From Trochalopteron elliotii (Eukaryota > Chordata > Aves > Passeriformes > Leiothrichidae), in the NCBI GenBank assembly GCA_024734555.1, contig JANPWX010000008.1:6741652-6805651 (forward strand): a stretch of 64,000 bases of DNA, in the 5' to 3' direction. The translations under genes and the position numbers were made by a program. The notes below the pieces were generated by a model, which was given only the letters and a program-made list of their open reading frames with translations, had not been told where the DNA came from and ran no database searches. Shown here in pieces: positions 38,200-50,304 of the stretch (the stretch's first letter is position 1; each line of letters opens with the position of its first letter).

Positions 38200-38439
38200 A
38201 ACACACTGTTTCAGCTGTAAAAGTAGCTCAGAACTGCTTCTGCAGGGTTCTTGCTTTAAGGTTAGGGGCGTTGTTCTTGTATTGTGTAGACTGCCTGCAT
38301 GAGTTGCTGCAAAGTTCATTATACTGCTAAGGCTGTCAGTGGTATTTATGGATATTCATGTGCAGTGAACCCTTGAACCTGAGCAAGTCATCTGAGCGTG
38401 GCTTGTAGTTAGAGTTGTGTTTATGCTTAACATTGGTAG

Positions 38440-38830
38440 CAGTATTTAATTGCTCCTTAGGAAAAATAATTGCAATTTGAACTCAGTTGTGTGGTAGACA
38501 AGGGATTGCAAAAATGCCAGGCCCACAGGAAGGATTGTCCTTCTTATACAAGTATTAATTATTAGACTTCTGTTTTCAACTCCCGTTTCCAGAGCTGGGA
38601 AGTGAACGTGGAGCAAGTATATTATTCAAACTGTGCCATGTCCCACTCCCATTAAAATTAGTAATGGCAAAAATTGCGTTATGGAATTAATCCTATTTCA
38701 AAAATATTTTCCAGGCATTTTTCATGTCAGCTGCAAATGGAAGAAAGGGTGATGATGCCATTTTGCAATAGAGAAGAGTGGAGCTCTCGCCTCAGACTCA
38801 TCTGAAGAATTTCTAAGTATTGCAATGTTA
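38440..38830. promoter_or_regulatory. Candidate conserved non-coding element
   Basis: Unique AT-rich sequence with AAAATTAGTAATGG, GGAATTAATCC and a TCAGCTGCAAAT E-box motif, and no repeat signature. The call is based on texture only. Confidence 0.27.
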
Positions 38831-39429
38831 TCCCTGCTACAGTTTCAGTTCTCATAACCCAATATCAGATGGGAAAATCCCGTGTAACGCCTGGAATGCC
38901 AGCAGGACTGTTGTGCTCCTGGGGCGGGTGGAGCTATCCATGTCCTCAGAGCTGCATTTTAGCACTCTCCTGCCGGTGTGAAGGGAGTTTATATTTCTGT
39001 AACTCTAGTGGGGATTCCTTTGGCTTGACACAATCCTGGGAATGTCTTTCAAACCATGTACATACACTGAACAGATGGCTTTCATGGGAAGCAGGAACTA
39101 CTGTTCAACATGTAAGAATTAAGGTTTTTTTTTCCATTTCTTGGTAGCTTTCTAACTTTAAATAATCCTTCCACAGATACTGTGTAATGGGAACAGTATC
39201 TTGATTCTCTCCTCCACCCCTCCCTTATTTTCATTTTCCTGTCAAGCTCAAGGAAAAACATTTTTCACATATTCTAAGGGTAGAGGTGGGGTTTTTTTGA
39301 GTTTTAATTCAGTTACTGCTGAATTTTACCATTTGTAATGAAAGCTGAATTACTGAAGCTAAGCCTCAGTGGGGAATTTAACAATACAGTGAACTGTTCC
39401 TGTCCCCTCAGGCATCAGTGCCATCTGAC

Positions 39430-39760
39430 CAAAACTCAGGAATGCAGTTATTGACGGATATGTAGCTGCATATGGAAAATAATCTTTAGAATTTCATGCA
39501 TTTTGCTTGCAATTTGATGAAATATGAAAATTTTGTAGTACCATATAGCAGCACCATTGAGTGATACGTTGTGACAGAATATAATATGAAGGGACCACGT
39601 AAGATAATTAAAGATCATGTCAAATTTAATTTTCATGCTCTTGCACTTAGGAGCTTGTCACCATAAACGGACAGTTAATAAATTGGCTGCCCCCTGCAAA
39701 CATTGACTCAGTAAATGGCTCTGCATTCTTATAACCATGAGTTTCTTTTTCATATCTTGT
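39430..39760. promoter_or_regulatory. Candidate conserved non-coding element
   Basis: Non-repetitive sequence with TTATTGACGG, ATTTCATGCATTTTGC, CCATATAGCAGCACC (CArG-like) and AGATAATTAAAGATC motifs, with several CpGs retained. No exon signal is convincing. Enhancer function is inference. Confidence 0.3.
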
Positions 39761-40109
39761 GGCCTTGTAGAACATGAGCCTTTTTTGGGTACAGAATAGC
39801 AATAAATAGACCTACTTTGGCTTTTGTTATGAGTGGATACACTCCTCTGCACTCATCAGTCTGGCAGAGTTTCTCACAGATTTTGCTAATATTTCTCTAC
39901 CTTGCTAAAATAAGTAAGAACAAGCAACCAGATAATAGGAAAGAGAAAACTTCTAAAATTTGATGTGTAGGTATCTTTTTTAATAAAAGTATTTGACCTT
40001 GAAAACATTTCCCAGTTGCTGCCAAGACAAAGAACAGAAGCTGTAGGTTAATATTCAACTGCCTGTACAATAATGAATTACAACCTAACATTAGAGAGAA
40101 AAAACAAGT

Positions 40110-40420
40110 ATAGTCTATTGTAATTCTTTAATTGAAAATGTATTATCATGCAATTGTTACTTGGATACCACTCGAATTCTTATGGAAATGTGTTTCCTTT
40201 CATTAGCAGGTCGATTTATTTGATGATATTATGGAATTGCAGGTTAATTTTCATCTACTATCCTTGTGTCATATTGATACTGTCCAGCTACATGTTTTAA
40301 ATAAGCACGTGACTTCTAGTGTCTAGTTTTTATTTTCCAATTGAATATTTGCAAGTGTGGGGATGAACATTTTATCTACAGCCAAGGAACTAAATTATGG
40401 GCATTTTAAGGAGGTGCATC
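40110..40420. promoter_or_regulatory. Candidate conserved non-coding element (weak)
   Basis: AT-rich unique sequence with TTTAATTGAAAATG, ATGCAATTGTTAC, AGGTCGATTTATTTG and AAGCACGTGAC (E-box) motifs. No repeat family is recognised. Confidence 0.25.
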
Positions 40421-42386
40421 CAGAGAATATATCAGAAATAGATCAGCCAAAAAGAGAACTGTTAGACCTGAGTGAATATAATAGGAATTGAGAGCACAAA
40501 ACATCTGTCCGAATCACTTCTTTTAAAGATAGTGGGGAATTGCTGAAGAAAAGCAGCTGCTGTTGTGTAAGATTTTGGGAGTCTCCCATCAATTTCTAGC
40601 TTTCATCAGAGTATGAGAATTACCACTGCCTGGTGGTAGTTTAAGGTCATTGAAAGACAATGATGATACTAGTTGCATCAGCACGTGAGCTGACCATGCT
40701 CACCTCAGCCAAACAAAAATTATCAGCACTACATTTCAGCCTCTGTCTTGTTGGGATGTTTTGGTGGAGGAGTTTGGAGTTGGACTGGAGGCAGGAAAAA
40801 AGGATTTGCAGTGTGTTTGTGGTTTTTTTCTATGGATGGAGCAGGATCCTGCAGGCCAGGGCAGTGCCCAGATGGGGCCCTGCAGCAGAGAAGGTGGTGG
40901 CAAGATTTGCAACTTTCAGTGCAAGGGGATTTGCAACCAATTCTATCATAAATAAGGTGTGGCAATTATGTAGTAAGTCCTAATCAGTGAAGTCTCAGAC
41001 ATCAGAAGTTTCCTCAAGGGTCAATACACAGGTTGTGCTGTTAATAATTGCTCCCTTCTGCACTGAGATGTCAGGACAGTTTTCAGCTAAAAAGCTGTGA
41101 ACTGCAGTAACAACTCAGGCTGCACACAGCCTATGCTGTGCACTCTTAAGGGAGTAGGTTTTTGCAAGACAAATTCTGTATAACTCTTAAAAACTGTACT
41201 TAATGCTTATTCAGTGTACTAGCAGGGCAATCATAAAAAGTGACACATTTATGGCTTAAATAAGATGAACTGTGCTTTGATCCTGAAAAGTTCTAGCATA
41301 ATGCTGTGATGCTCAGCTTCATTCTTCCTGACAGCATGAGATATCCAGCATTCCCCACTCAGTCCTTGCTCTTTCTCCTCTGACCCTCAGCAAGGGAGCA
41401 CCAGTCGCTGCTGCTTTGGGTGTGGAATGTGCCCACTAGAGGCCTGGTTTGTGATTACCAGCTAATTTTACATAGGCCACCCTAGAAGCTGTTGGAGAAA
41501 TAAATCACTGCAGAGCTCTCCTGGATTTGAGCCACTGAAAGGCCTATAAAAATATTTGTTACCCAGATACCTGAGCTCGCCAGCCTTTTCTACAGAACTT
41601 AAACTGTCTTGCACTTTCTGCATTGCTCGTTTTGGGTGGTTTTAGTCAGGCAGGTTGAAAAAGTGGTTTTTGGCAGCTGGAGCAGGAAATTTGCATTTGC
41701 CATTTAAGTGCATGTAAATAAGGAAAAATCCTATTAAATTGTTATTGCTGTGAGACCTTTTGCAGTGAAATGAAAACTGACCATTTTGATGCAAGTAGCT
41801 GATGCTACAAAAGTTTCTCAAATGCAGGCTAAAAATTGTTCCCATCTCCTCTTAGAGTAGTTTAGGATGTCCCAGCTTTTCTTGCTCCCAGTGCCTCACT
41901 TATATCTGCTTAGCACCCAAGGTTTCTCTTCTTTTTTCCTTGGAAATGCCTTCAGAACACCCACAGCACAGCTTCTAGGATCTGATAGAAGGCATGTTCT
42001 TAAAATAGGCCATTTTTTGTCTCACTTTTGTTTCACACTGCCCATTCTCCCTGGGGAGGTTTGTCTCCTTTTCTTGGGAATGGCACTGATGTCTGAGCAG
42101 CCAACCTGGTCGTGGAGCTTCTCCCTGAGAACACAACTCCTTTGCAATGAGTGCTTCCTAGGCTAGCAGAGAGAGGAACTTTGGACATTTAAACAGAATG
42201 ATTTACAGGTAGAGGAGCTTGCTTAGCACATGGCTTGTTTTACATGCAAAAGATATTGGGGATTACACTTCTAATGTGGTTTCTCAGCTGCAGAGAGAAA
42301 CAACAAAGAGCTGCTGCATCTCTGGATTTGTTCCAACCCCTTGGTTGGGGCCGAGCTTTGGTTCCCCTGCACCCTCCTCTGCAAGG

Positions 42387-42391
<5 letters not shown>

Positions 42392-42434
<43 letters not shown>
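42392..42434 (+). repeat. 43-nt uninterrupted poly-T run
   Basis: Forty-three consecutive T residues, flanked on the left by GC-rich sequence ending GCAAGGAGGGA and on the right by GCACAGAG. It is by far the longest homopolymer in the window. Run length may be inaccurate in the assembly. Confidence 0.97.
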
Positions 42435-42436
<2 letters not shown>

Positions 42437-45400
42437 ACAGAGATTGCTTAAGCAGCCAGTCCTTGTTCCACTCACCCTGGCAAAGGAAATCCTGTATGAA
42501 CTGGAAAGTGTTAGAAAGGATTTAATGAGATTATCATGAACTGTTACTTCACAAAAAAAATCTTAAGCCTGCAAGCAGCTGTGTTCTGTAACTGGGGACA
42601 GGTGAAGGAATGGGAAGGGCTAAAGAAGCTGTCTACATATTTAAAGAGGCAGAGTCAAAGGGTTTTTTTAATGTCGTAATATGCATTTTAGCTAAAAAAA
42701 AGAACAAACAAGGAAACAATATTCTCCTCCAAAAGGAGGGATATTGTAGAAGTCTAGTGTCTTCAAATTTAGATTTTTTGATAATGCAAAAGCAAGCGAT
42801 ACTGAAATTACTATTTGAAAATTCAGTTGCCCAGGGGACTGCAAGCTCCTACTTGCCTTCAAGCTCATCATACTAGTCAGAAGTGCCTCAGGTCAGGTAG
42901 TATCCACATCACATCAGGGACTGCTTTGACCTTTGACTTGTCTTGTGTTGCAATACATAGAATATAGTAGCAATGGAGTGAAATTTGGTTGGTTTTGGGT
43001 ATTTTTTCTTTGTTTTGTTTTCGTTTTGGGTGATTTGTTTTTTTATCAAGTGCTTGTGATAAATGTGTAAATACAGCTAAGACCTATGTTGCTGCCAAGT
43101 CCTGCTTGCTGGGCTCTCGATGATATTGAAGTCACGAAAGCATTTACTTTCCATTTGTTTGGTTGGCTTCTGTGGTCTTTGTGTACCTGTAATGATTGGA
43201 AAGTTATGAATAGTGGCTGTATATTATGGAGGTAACCTCCCTGGAGAGCTGGGTACCTGAAACCAATGTGGTTCCTCAGGGTGACCTGCCTTGCCAGTCA
43301 GACTTATAGAACAATGTAATTGTAAACACAGGAACAAGTTTTGCTCAGAAAGAAAAGTTATTTCAACTGGAAATTAGTAGTGAGTAAAGAGGTATGGGGG
43401 GGGAAAAAAACCCTTCAACAAGCATTAAAGTGGGATTTATTTTGGCAGATGCCTATCTTGAATGTATAGGATACTTTCCAAATCCATCAGACGTGCTTTT
43501 GGGCTGGGAGTGGACATAGACAAATCTATGTCTTTGTCCATTTATTGCTTGGGAGAATAGCTTGGAGGCTGAAATCCAAACTGTGCTGAAAGGAACTTCT
43601 GAAATATGAGAAAGTACTGATAAGATACTGTACCAAGAGACTCTAGCGTAACTTAATTGCTGAGAACACTTCATGGTATTATTATTTTTTAATGTGCTCA
43701 TTGTTATATTTTTTCTCAGTTATAAAAGCCCAGAAAAAATAGTGTGAAATGCTTAAAAGAATTTTTCGAGGGTAATTGCAGCTCTCTTCATGCACTCCTT
43801 CCCTTTGTGCCCAATCATCCCACCAAATCATCCCATCTCTGTTGTACTTCCTCTTCTGTCCTCTTGCATTCCCATTCTTTGGCATATTGAGGGACAGGAG
43901 AAATGGAGATTTGGGAGGCATGCTGCTCCTGCCTCCAGGAAGGCAGTAACTTCTGAAAGTGGTTTTGGGTATGTTAGCCTTTGGAGGAAAGAGTGACTTC
44001 AGGGAAAATAAAAGTAATTATTTAAATTAGTTTAAATCAGAAAGAATTGAGCTAAACTGCAAAAGATTTGCTAAACTTGATACAAGCGTGAAGGTTAAAT
44101 AAAGTATTTTTGGTAAGTGCACATTGTCAAATACAAAATCCTGGTATATTTCCAGAATGTTGAAATTAATCTGAGTCCAAAAAGTATCCTTCTTCTCATC
44201 TTGAACAAGTCAAAGTCATCTTCTTCCTGCAGTGAGAAAAGCAAATAAGACATTTGACTTCAAACAAGACATAGAGCTGATTTCTGAAAGTGACTGTCAG
44301 TGGGTGTCACATCCCTCCATGAACACTGCATTTGCATGAGGACACCTCAGCTCCTAAAACATGCAGCATGAATAGGTGGGTGATAAAATATGAGATGAAC
44401 CATCTCCCTGATGAGTAACAAGCAACTTAAAATTTGGGGGATGGTTAGAGAGGACTTCAATAAGAGGAGACAGAAAATGGAAAATAAAATAATACATATA
44501 AAAAGAAGAAGCAAATTGAATTCTTCCATTTAACCTTTTACATAATAAAAGACAGGAGACATCCCAATGAAATTAAAAAGCAATGCGTTTAAAAATTAAT
44601 AAAAAGCAAATACCTTTTATTGGAGACAGGAATATGGACAAACTGAGCTATTGCTTTGATCTGATGTGTCAGCACAGAGATTGCTAAATTATGTGACCTT
44701 TTGAGGAATTCTTTAGCTTCTGTAGCCAGGTACAGTTCTGTTTTGCCACAGTCTGAGACATCTGGCCAGAAGCCAGCCCTGGCTCAGCAGTTGGGTGGGT
44801 GCAGATGCTGTGGCAGTGGTAGCTGTGGTCAATAGATTGCTGTGAAGTGGCAGTGTGACTCCCACTTTGTGAGGACAAATTCCAGTTGGAGAACCACATG
44901 CAGGTTCTCACTGCAAGATCAGGCAGCATATGACAAAACCCTATAAATACTGGTTTCTGGTTTATTAGGTCAAACACAAGTCCAAGCTCCATTAATTTTA
45001 CTTTTATGATGTTAGTTCCTTACCCAAATATAGTCAGCCTTGCAAGGAGCTTTAGTAAAGTTAAAGGTACAATCTTCCCTCACACATTTATGATCCAGCT
45101 TGTCAGAGAAATGGGCTTCTATTCATGTCATAGAATAACCCAAATGACATTCAAAACCAACAAATGGCCATCTATGTGTATGTGTTTGTGTGTATGCTTA
45201 TACTACTAGAAAAAAAAAAGAATTCATCAAAATGTTACAAGTTTTAAAGGCTAGTTTTTAACCAAGGGGGGAAAAAAGGCCATAGACTCAATCATATTAG
45301 TCTGGGTAGACCTTCTTACTAGGATGAAAATTTTTTTGAAATTTTGTGATCTGAATGCTGTGTAGCCAAAATCTTTCAAAGGCACACAGAGACGGAACAC

Positions 45401-48400
45401 AGCTTTATAGACTGGACACTTGGACCTAAGCCTCAGCCCTTTCCTGATTCCCCACATGTGATGAGATGGATGGTTTGCTGCTTGTCTTTTAAAAACAATC
45501 TGGTGCAACACATGATGCACAGCCGCAGGAGGTCCTCACTAGGAAACATTTCTCCCAAAGGCAGAGTGTCTGTGCTACTGCTGGGAATGGCTTCAATAGA
45601 ATCCCAGTGAAATTGGTAGTGGATTTCTCCATGCTATTGTCTTGGGTATTGTGCCTGAAAACCACATCCTTCTCAATATAGCTTTCCTGTGGTTTAATCC
45701 AAAAGTCTTTTCACCTGTCTTGGCAGTATGCTGCTCCTTCTTCTCAAGGGTCAGTCACTTTTGATATATAACTAAGAAATAAATGGCCCTAAATTGGAAG
45801 GAAAAAACCTCAACCAACCATCTCTGGAAAAGCAGCAGAACCTCCCCATGATAAGATGCATCATACTGTGAACTGATCACCTAAACTGCAGCAACAAACT
45901 CTCCATCATTAAAAGCATCTAAAACGTGTGTGGTGAACAATGGATTTGTGAGTTCTTAAGGAAGTGATTTGATTTAAGGTATGTTTTGAAAATACTCCGG
46001 TTTTGGGAATGATTTTAAGAACCCACTTTGGTTTTGTAAATACGGGGCAACTAAGAGACTAAGAGTTTTGGTTGTTTGGCTTTTATTTAATGGGCCTGGC
46101 AAGCCCTTTGTTTACTTCCCCTCCTCCCGACAGTCTGCACACAGTCCGCCCCAATTTGTTAAAGACGAATTGTTGCCCCTGGTAACTGCAGAGAATTTGT
46201 TGAAAAGAACACTTTTAGAAGACAATGGGCCCCAAATATACTGTGGCACAGCTTTAAACTTTATTAAGTCTGTCTTGGACTACCCTCTCTTCTCCTGAGT
46301 TAAGGGAAGAAAAGTTTGGCAGCCTCCACGCTGGGAGCATGATTGATGCCCAGAACATCTGAGGGACTTTTGTGTCCACATGCTCTCTATGAGTGCATAA
46401 TGTGTGAATACTCAAATAAGGTCAGCCCTTATCAGATGTAATCTAGGCCTGAAAGCAGATCAACAGTGACAGTCATACCCCATAAGTGAGAACACAAATC
46501 ATCCTTGCGTGCTTTGGACAAGTTACGGGATTTTCTCCCTTGCTCCCGTTTTACCCTTTCCAAATGAAGTGTGTGTATGTCAGAGGGGAGGGAAAACTTC
46601 GGCGGATCTCTGCGGGAAAAAAAAAAGAGACAAAACTCAGAGGAGTACGTGCCTGGAATACTAGATGGTCCCCTCAGCTGGGCCACAGGGGGCAAGGGGG
46701 CTGTGCAAGGCAGTGGCTGTCCCTGCAGAGGGGCTGGATGTGCAGCTCCTCTCAGGCTGCTGGGGGAGCATCCCCACTGGTAGAGCGGGGCAAGAGGGAA
46801 GAAAACTGGGCAAATGAAGTTCAATTCACATCTCCAGTACCTTTTAAGAGTCTTTTCACAGATTTCTAAGCACGTCACAGCTTTTGTTGTCTGCCTGTCC
46901 CTGGGTTTGAATGCCTCAATTTTTCAAAGTGGACCGAAAGCATCTTTTTTATTCTTTTTGAGTTTGTGCTCCATGGAGGGGGAAGCTGTGCTTCACCACA
47001 AAGTAAAAAAAAGTTAGAGAATAATGCCTTAGAGAATTCATTTCTGAAAGCTTCCCTGGAGAAAGCAGATGTAAGTGGGTTTCATCTGAAGGAAGAGCCT
47101 CCCATTTGTGAATATTACTGTAGTTTAAGTACTGGATTACTTTTTGTCTAGAAAGACAAAGCAGCAGTGAAATGTTGTTAATTTAGACTTTTTTGATTTG
47201 TGCTTCTGCTTAGAAAAGGATTCTAATGGGCAAAGAGCTTTTATAGAACACAAAATATATAGGGAAATAGCATAATTAGCAGGAAGAAATAAAAGATACT
47301 GTTACATCATTGACAACATTAACAACTATGGAAACAATGATGTCATCCTCTAAGATGGGAAATTTTTTTCCCACACTTATAATGACTTGAAAAATTTCGT
47401 TTTTAGAAATATGATGTCCCTATCAGGACAATAATTTGCAATATTTTGCTTGCTTATGCACTTTTTATATGGAAGCGTGTAATACTGGTGCATTCCCTGA
47501 GATTGAGTGGAAGATCCATAAACGCTGACAGCCTGCCTACAAACCTTGTAATTACAGCACATAATTGCTTGCTTCATTGATTTATTTTGCTTTGTTCTTT
47601 AACCACAACAGGAGTGCCCAGCTCCTCATTGAAAAGGCACAATAAAAAAGATCCCTTAGTTGCTGCTCACATCTTGAACTCTGAGCAGGAAGACCTCTCT
47701 CTTCCCTTCCCTGTTCTGTCACCTCTTTCCTCTGCTGAATGGGACAGTGTTTTTCATGGTAAGGTGTGAAACTCTGGAATACAAGGCAGGAGATAAAACC
47801 TCTTGTGTCATCAAGTTCATGACAATGGTGTCCTGAGCTACCATGTTACATATTTCCCCACCACCTCATTTCTCTTGAAAAAGTGATCAAGGTGTGTCTT
47901 AAAGTAATTTATGCTTTCTTTTTGGCCACTGACCCAAAGAAGAATATCACTTGATATCCATATACCTAGTATGAAAGTGCAAAGAACCACCTAATTTATA
48001 GAAATACATCATTGGCTTTGAGTCTAAAAGTCTCCTCCTGTAACCCACACCCTAACAAACACCTGTTGGGCACTGATTTTAAACACTTGCTTCAGTCTGC
48101 ACAAGAAACTCCTTTCCTTGATGCATTGATTCTGCTGACATCCTACAAGCTTCTTGGTTGGATTCGCCATACTTTCTATGGCAGTCTTTCAGATTCAGGC
48201 ATTTACTGCTCTAAATTCGTCTAAGTCCTTTAAGGTCACAAAACTGGGCCTTGTGGTGCCCATCCTAAGTGTCCAAAACTGTGATAATCTTCCATCTTGC
48301 AGTCAAAAAGGTCATAGGAGTGACATCCTGTGTTTGACATAGGAAGAATGGTCTGCTCTGTAGTGTTCAATGTGTGATATGTGGCAATTTGGGATTTTTA

Positions 48401-49204
48401 ATTTTACTAACAAATATTTTAAATGGTGTCAGCAGATGACAAGGCATTACTTTAACACGTTTTTGTATGGGAGTTAGGGAAGGAAATGCCTAGCATGCTT
48501 TTTGAAGACCACGTGTAGATTAAATAGGAATTTTAAAACTAAGGTAATTTTTCCCATGAAAACTGATCTGCATGGAGCAAATCTGTAATTAGGACTCCTT
48601 TTAGAAAATAAATAATTTAGACACTACTGTGTTACTTTCTTGCTATATATTGCCACGAAAACATGAGAAAGACTGAAAAATTATATTGCCAGAATGATTA
48701 TATTCACACAAACAGTGCATTCCATTCATATGTATAGAAATGAATGTATGTGTTGCAGCTGCATTGTTAGTTGGTGTAGTAATCAATCAGGTAATAAGAG
48801 TTTTAAACCAAAGGACTTCTGTAAGCCACAGCAGTCCAGTATCAGTGCCAAACTGAACAAACATTGTCACAAGTGAGCTGATCAATCACAAATGCTGCTT
48901 TTCCCATTCTTATAGATAAAAAAAGTACTGCTGTCATTAATTATTATTATATATTGATATAGAGTTTAACTGTAAATACCTAGCTTACCTGTGCTCATGG
49001 GTTTTTTTGCATAGTGGTAGTTGGGAGCTTCTTTTTATTATGGTACATCAGTTTGTAAATTTTCCCATAATATTGCTGTATTTTAAGGTGTTTTAAGGAC
49101 CTCATCTGTGTTTTGCTCAAGAACATATACCACATACTTCTGTGGCTCGATGGCATAAGAGTTTCTTAAAACTTCCTGTCGTAAGGGACAGATGTGTAAA
49201 GCTG
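42435..49204. other. Non-coding stretch, about 6.8 kb
   Basis: No exon is recognised. The block contains T/G-rich DNA near 42986-43045, a GC-richer patch near 46560-46800 with overlapping chance frames on both strands, and a candidate regulatory element at 46020-46300. It lies directly upstream of the CpG island, so upstream regulatory DNA is plausible. Confidence 0.5.
46020..46300. promoter_or_regulatory. Candidate conserved non-coding element
   Basis: Unique sequence about 3.5 kb upstream of the CpG island. It contains GGCTTTTATTTAATGGG, AGTCCGCCCC, CCCTTTGTTTAC (FOX/SOX-like) and GTTAAAGACG segments, with CpGs retained. A 76-codon frame at 46068-46298 is probably chance. The regulatory role is inference. 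Confidence 0.3.
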
Positions 49205-49322
49205 TGTGGATGTGGCACTAGGGGATGTGGTTTAGTGGTGAACATGGTGGTGCTAAGGTTAACTGTTGGACTTGGTTATCTTAGAGGTCTCTTCCAGCTT
49301 AAATTGATTCTGTGATTCTGTG
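49205..49322 (+). mobile_element. CR1 LINE, 3'-terminal fragment
   Basis: About 120 bp of the CR1 3' end in sense orientation: GATGTGGCACTAGGGGATG, GGTTTAGTGGTGAACATGG, TCTTAGAGGTCTCTTCCAG, then the diagnostic tail of ATTCTGTG units at 49308-49322. It is short because of 5' truncation at insertion, the usual fate of CR1. It sits a few hundred bases upstream of the CpG island. Confidence 0.87.
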
Positions 49323-49882
49323 GGTTTGCATTCATTGATGACCTGCTGATGTAGAGGTCTATAAACCCCAGCCATAGATGAGGTGCCTTTGTTTCAGTGC
49401 GCCCAGCAGAACAGCGACACAACTGCTGTGCATGTGTGACCATGGGGGTGAGGTTAAATCCCTGTGTGCGGCTGATTCACTAACAGGCTTACAGGGAAAT
49501 CCTGCACTTCGCAAATATTGAAGCGGCTCATTTAGTCCTTGAATAATGACACCAGCTCAGAAGGTGTCTGTAGCAGCTGTCCGGTGACAAGCTGCAGGAG
49601 GGTGCCCGTTCTGAAACCGCGCCGGGCAGGAGCGGAGGTCCCGGTTCCCCCTCGCTGCTGCTGGCGAGCGTTTTCTGCGCGGGGCAGGGTCGCAGTCCGG
49701 AGCGCTCCGCGGCTGCGGCGTCTTCCCGGGCAGAGGAAGCGTCGGATGTGATAAAGCCCGAAGGCGTTTGGCGGGACGGCTCCTGCTTCCTTGCGGAGCT
49801 GTGCCTGTGCCGGGGCAGGGCGAGCCCCGGGGTGCCTCTCCCGGCAGCGGCTGCCACCGCCGCCCCGGCTGCCCCTTTGTGT

Positions 49883-50282
49883 NNNNNNNNNNNNNNNNNN
49901 NNNNNNNNNNNNNNNNNNNNNNNNNNNNNNNNNNNNNNNNNNNNNNNNNNNNNNNNNNNNNNNNNNNNNNNNNNNNNNNNNNNNNNNNNNNNNNNNNNNN
50001 NNNNNNNNNNNNNNNNNNNNNNNNNNNNNNNNNNNNNNNNNNNNNNNNNNNNNNNNNNNNNNNNNNNNNNNNNNNNNNNNNNNNNNNNNNNNNNNNNNNN
50101 NNNNNNNNNNNNNNNNNNNNNNNNNNNNNNNNNNNNNNNNNNNNNNNNNNNNNNNNNNNNNNNNNNNNNNNNNNNNNNNNNNNNNNNNNNNNNNNNNNNN
50201 NNNNNNNNNNNNNNNNNNNNNNNNNNNNNNNNNNNNNNNNNNNNNNNNNNNNNNNNNNNNNNNNNNNNNNNNNNNNNNNNNN
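49883..50282. other. Assembly gap, exactly 400 N
   Basis: A run of 400 N lies in the middle of the CpG island. Any protein frame spanning it is meaningless. GC-rich promoters and first exons are commonly lost from bird assemblies. The round number could be an estimated or default size. Confidence 0.99.
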
Positions 50283-50304
50283 CGGCGCCGGCCGCACGCC
50301 CGAG
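50283..50304 (+). other. 3' end of a probable first exon with splice donor
   Basis: The 22 bases after the gap end CGCCCGAG, followed immediately by GTGAGC at 50305-50310, a strong splice-donor match. The position inside the CpG island, with a GC-rich downstream flank that fades into AT-rich DNA, fits a first exon whose remainder lies in the gap. It may be 5' untranslated or carry the start codon; this cannot be seen. The gene is not recognised and no second exon was found by 64000, so intron 1 would exceed 13 kb. Confidence 0.5.

Larger units (their letters stand above)
30567..42391. other. Non-coding stretch, about 12 kb
   Basis: No convincing exon, RNA gene or recent mobile element was recognised. 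It holds simple repeats (35173-35196, 35435-35470), inverted repeats (34789-34821, 38173-38199) and four candidate regulatory segments listed separately. The low repeat content over this length is itself typical of bird gene deserts. Confidence 0.5.

Noticed and set aside
42219..42539. Frames containing long poly-Phe or poly-Lys
   Set aside because: They are translations of the 43-nt T run.
46432..46878. 148- and 127-codon frames on opposite strands
   Set aside because: They overlap each other in a moderately GC-rich patch and show no domain, so they are composition effects.
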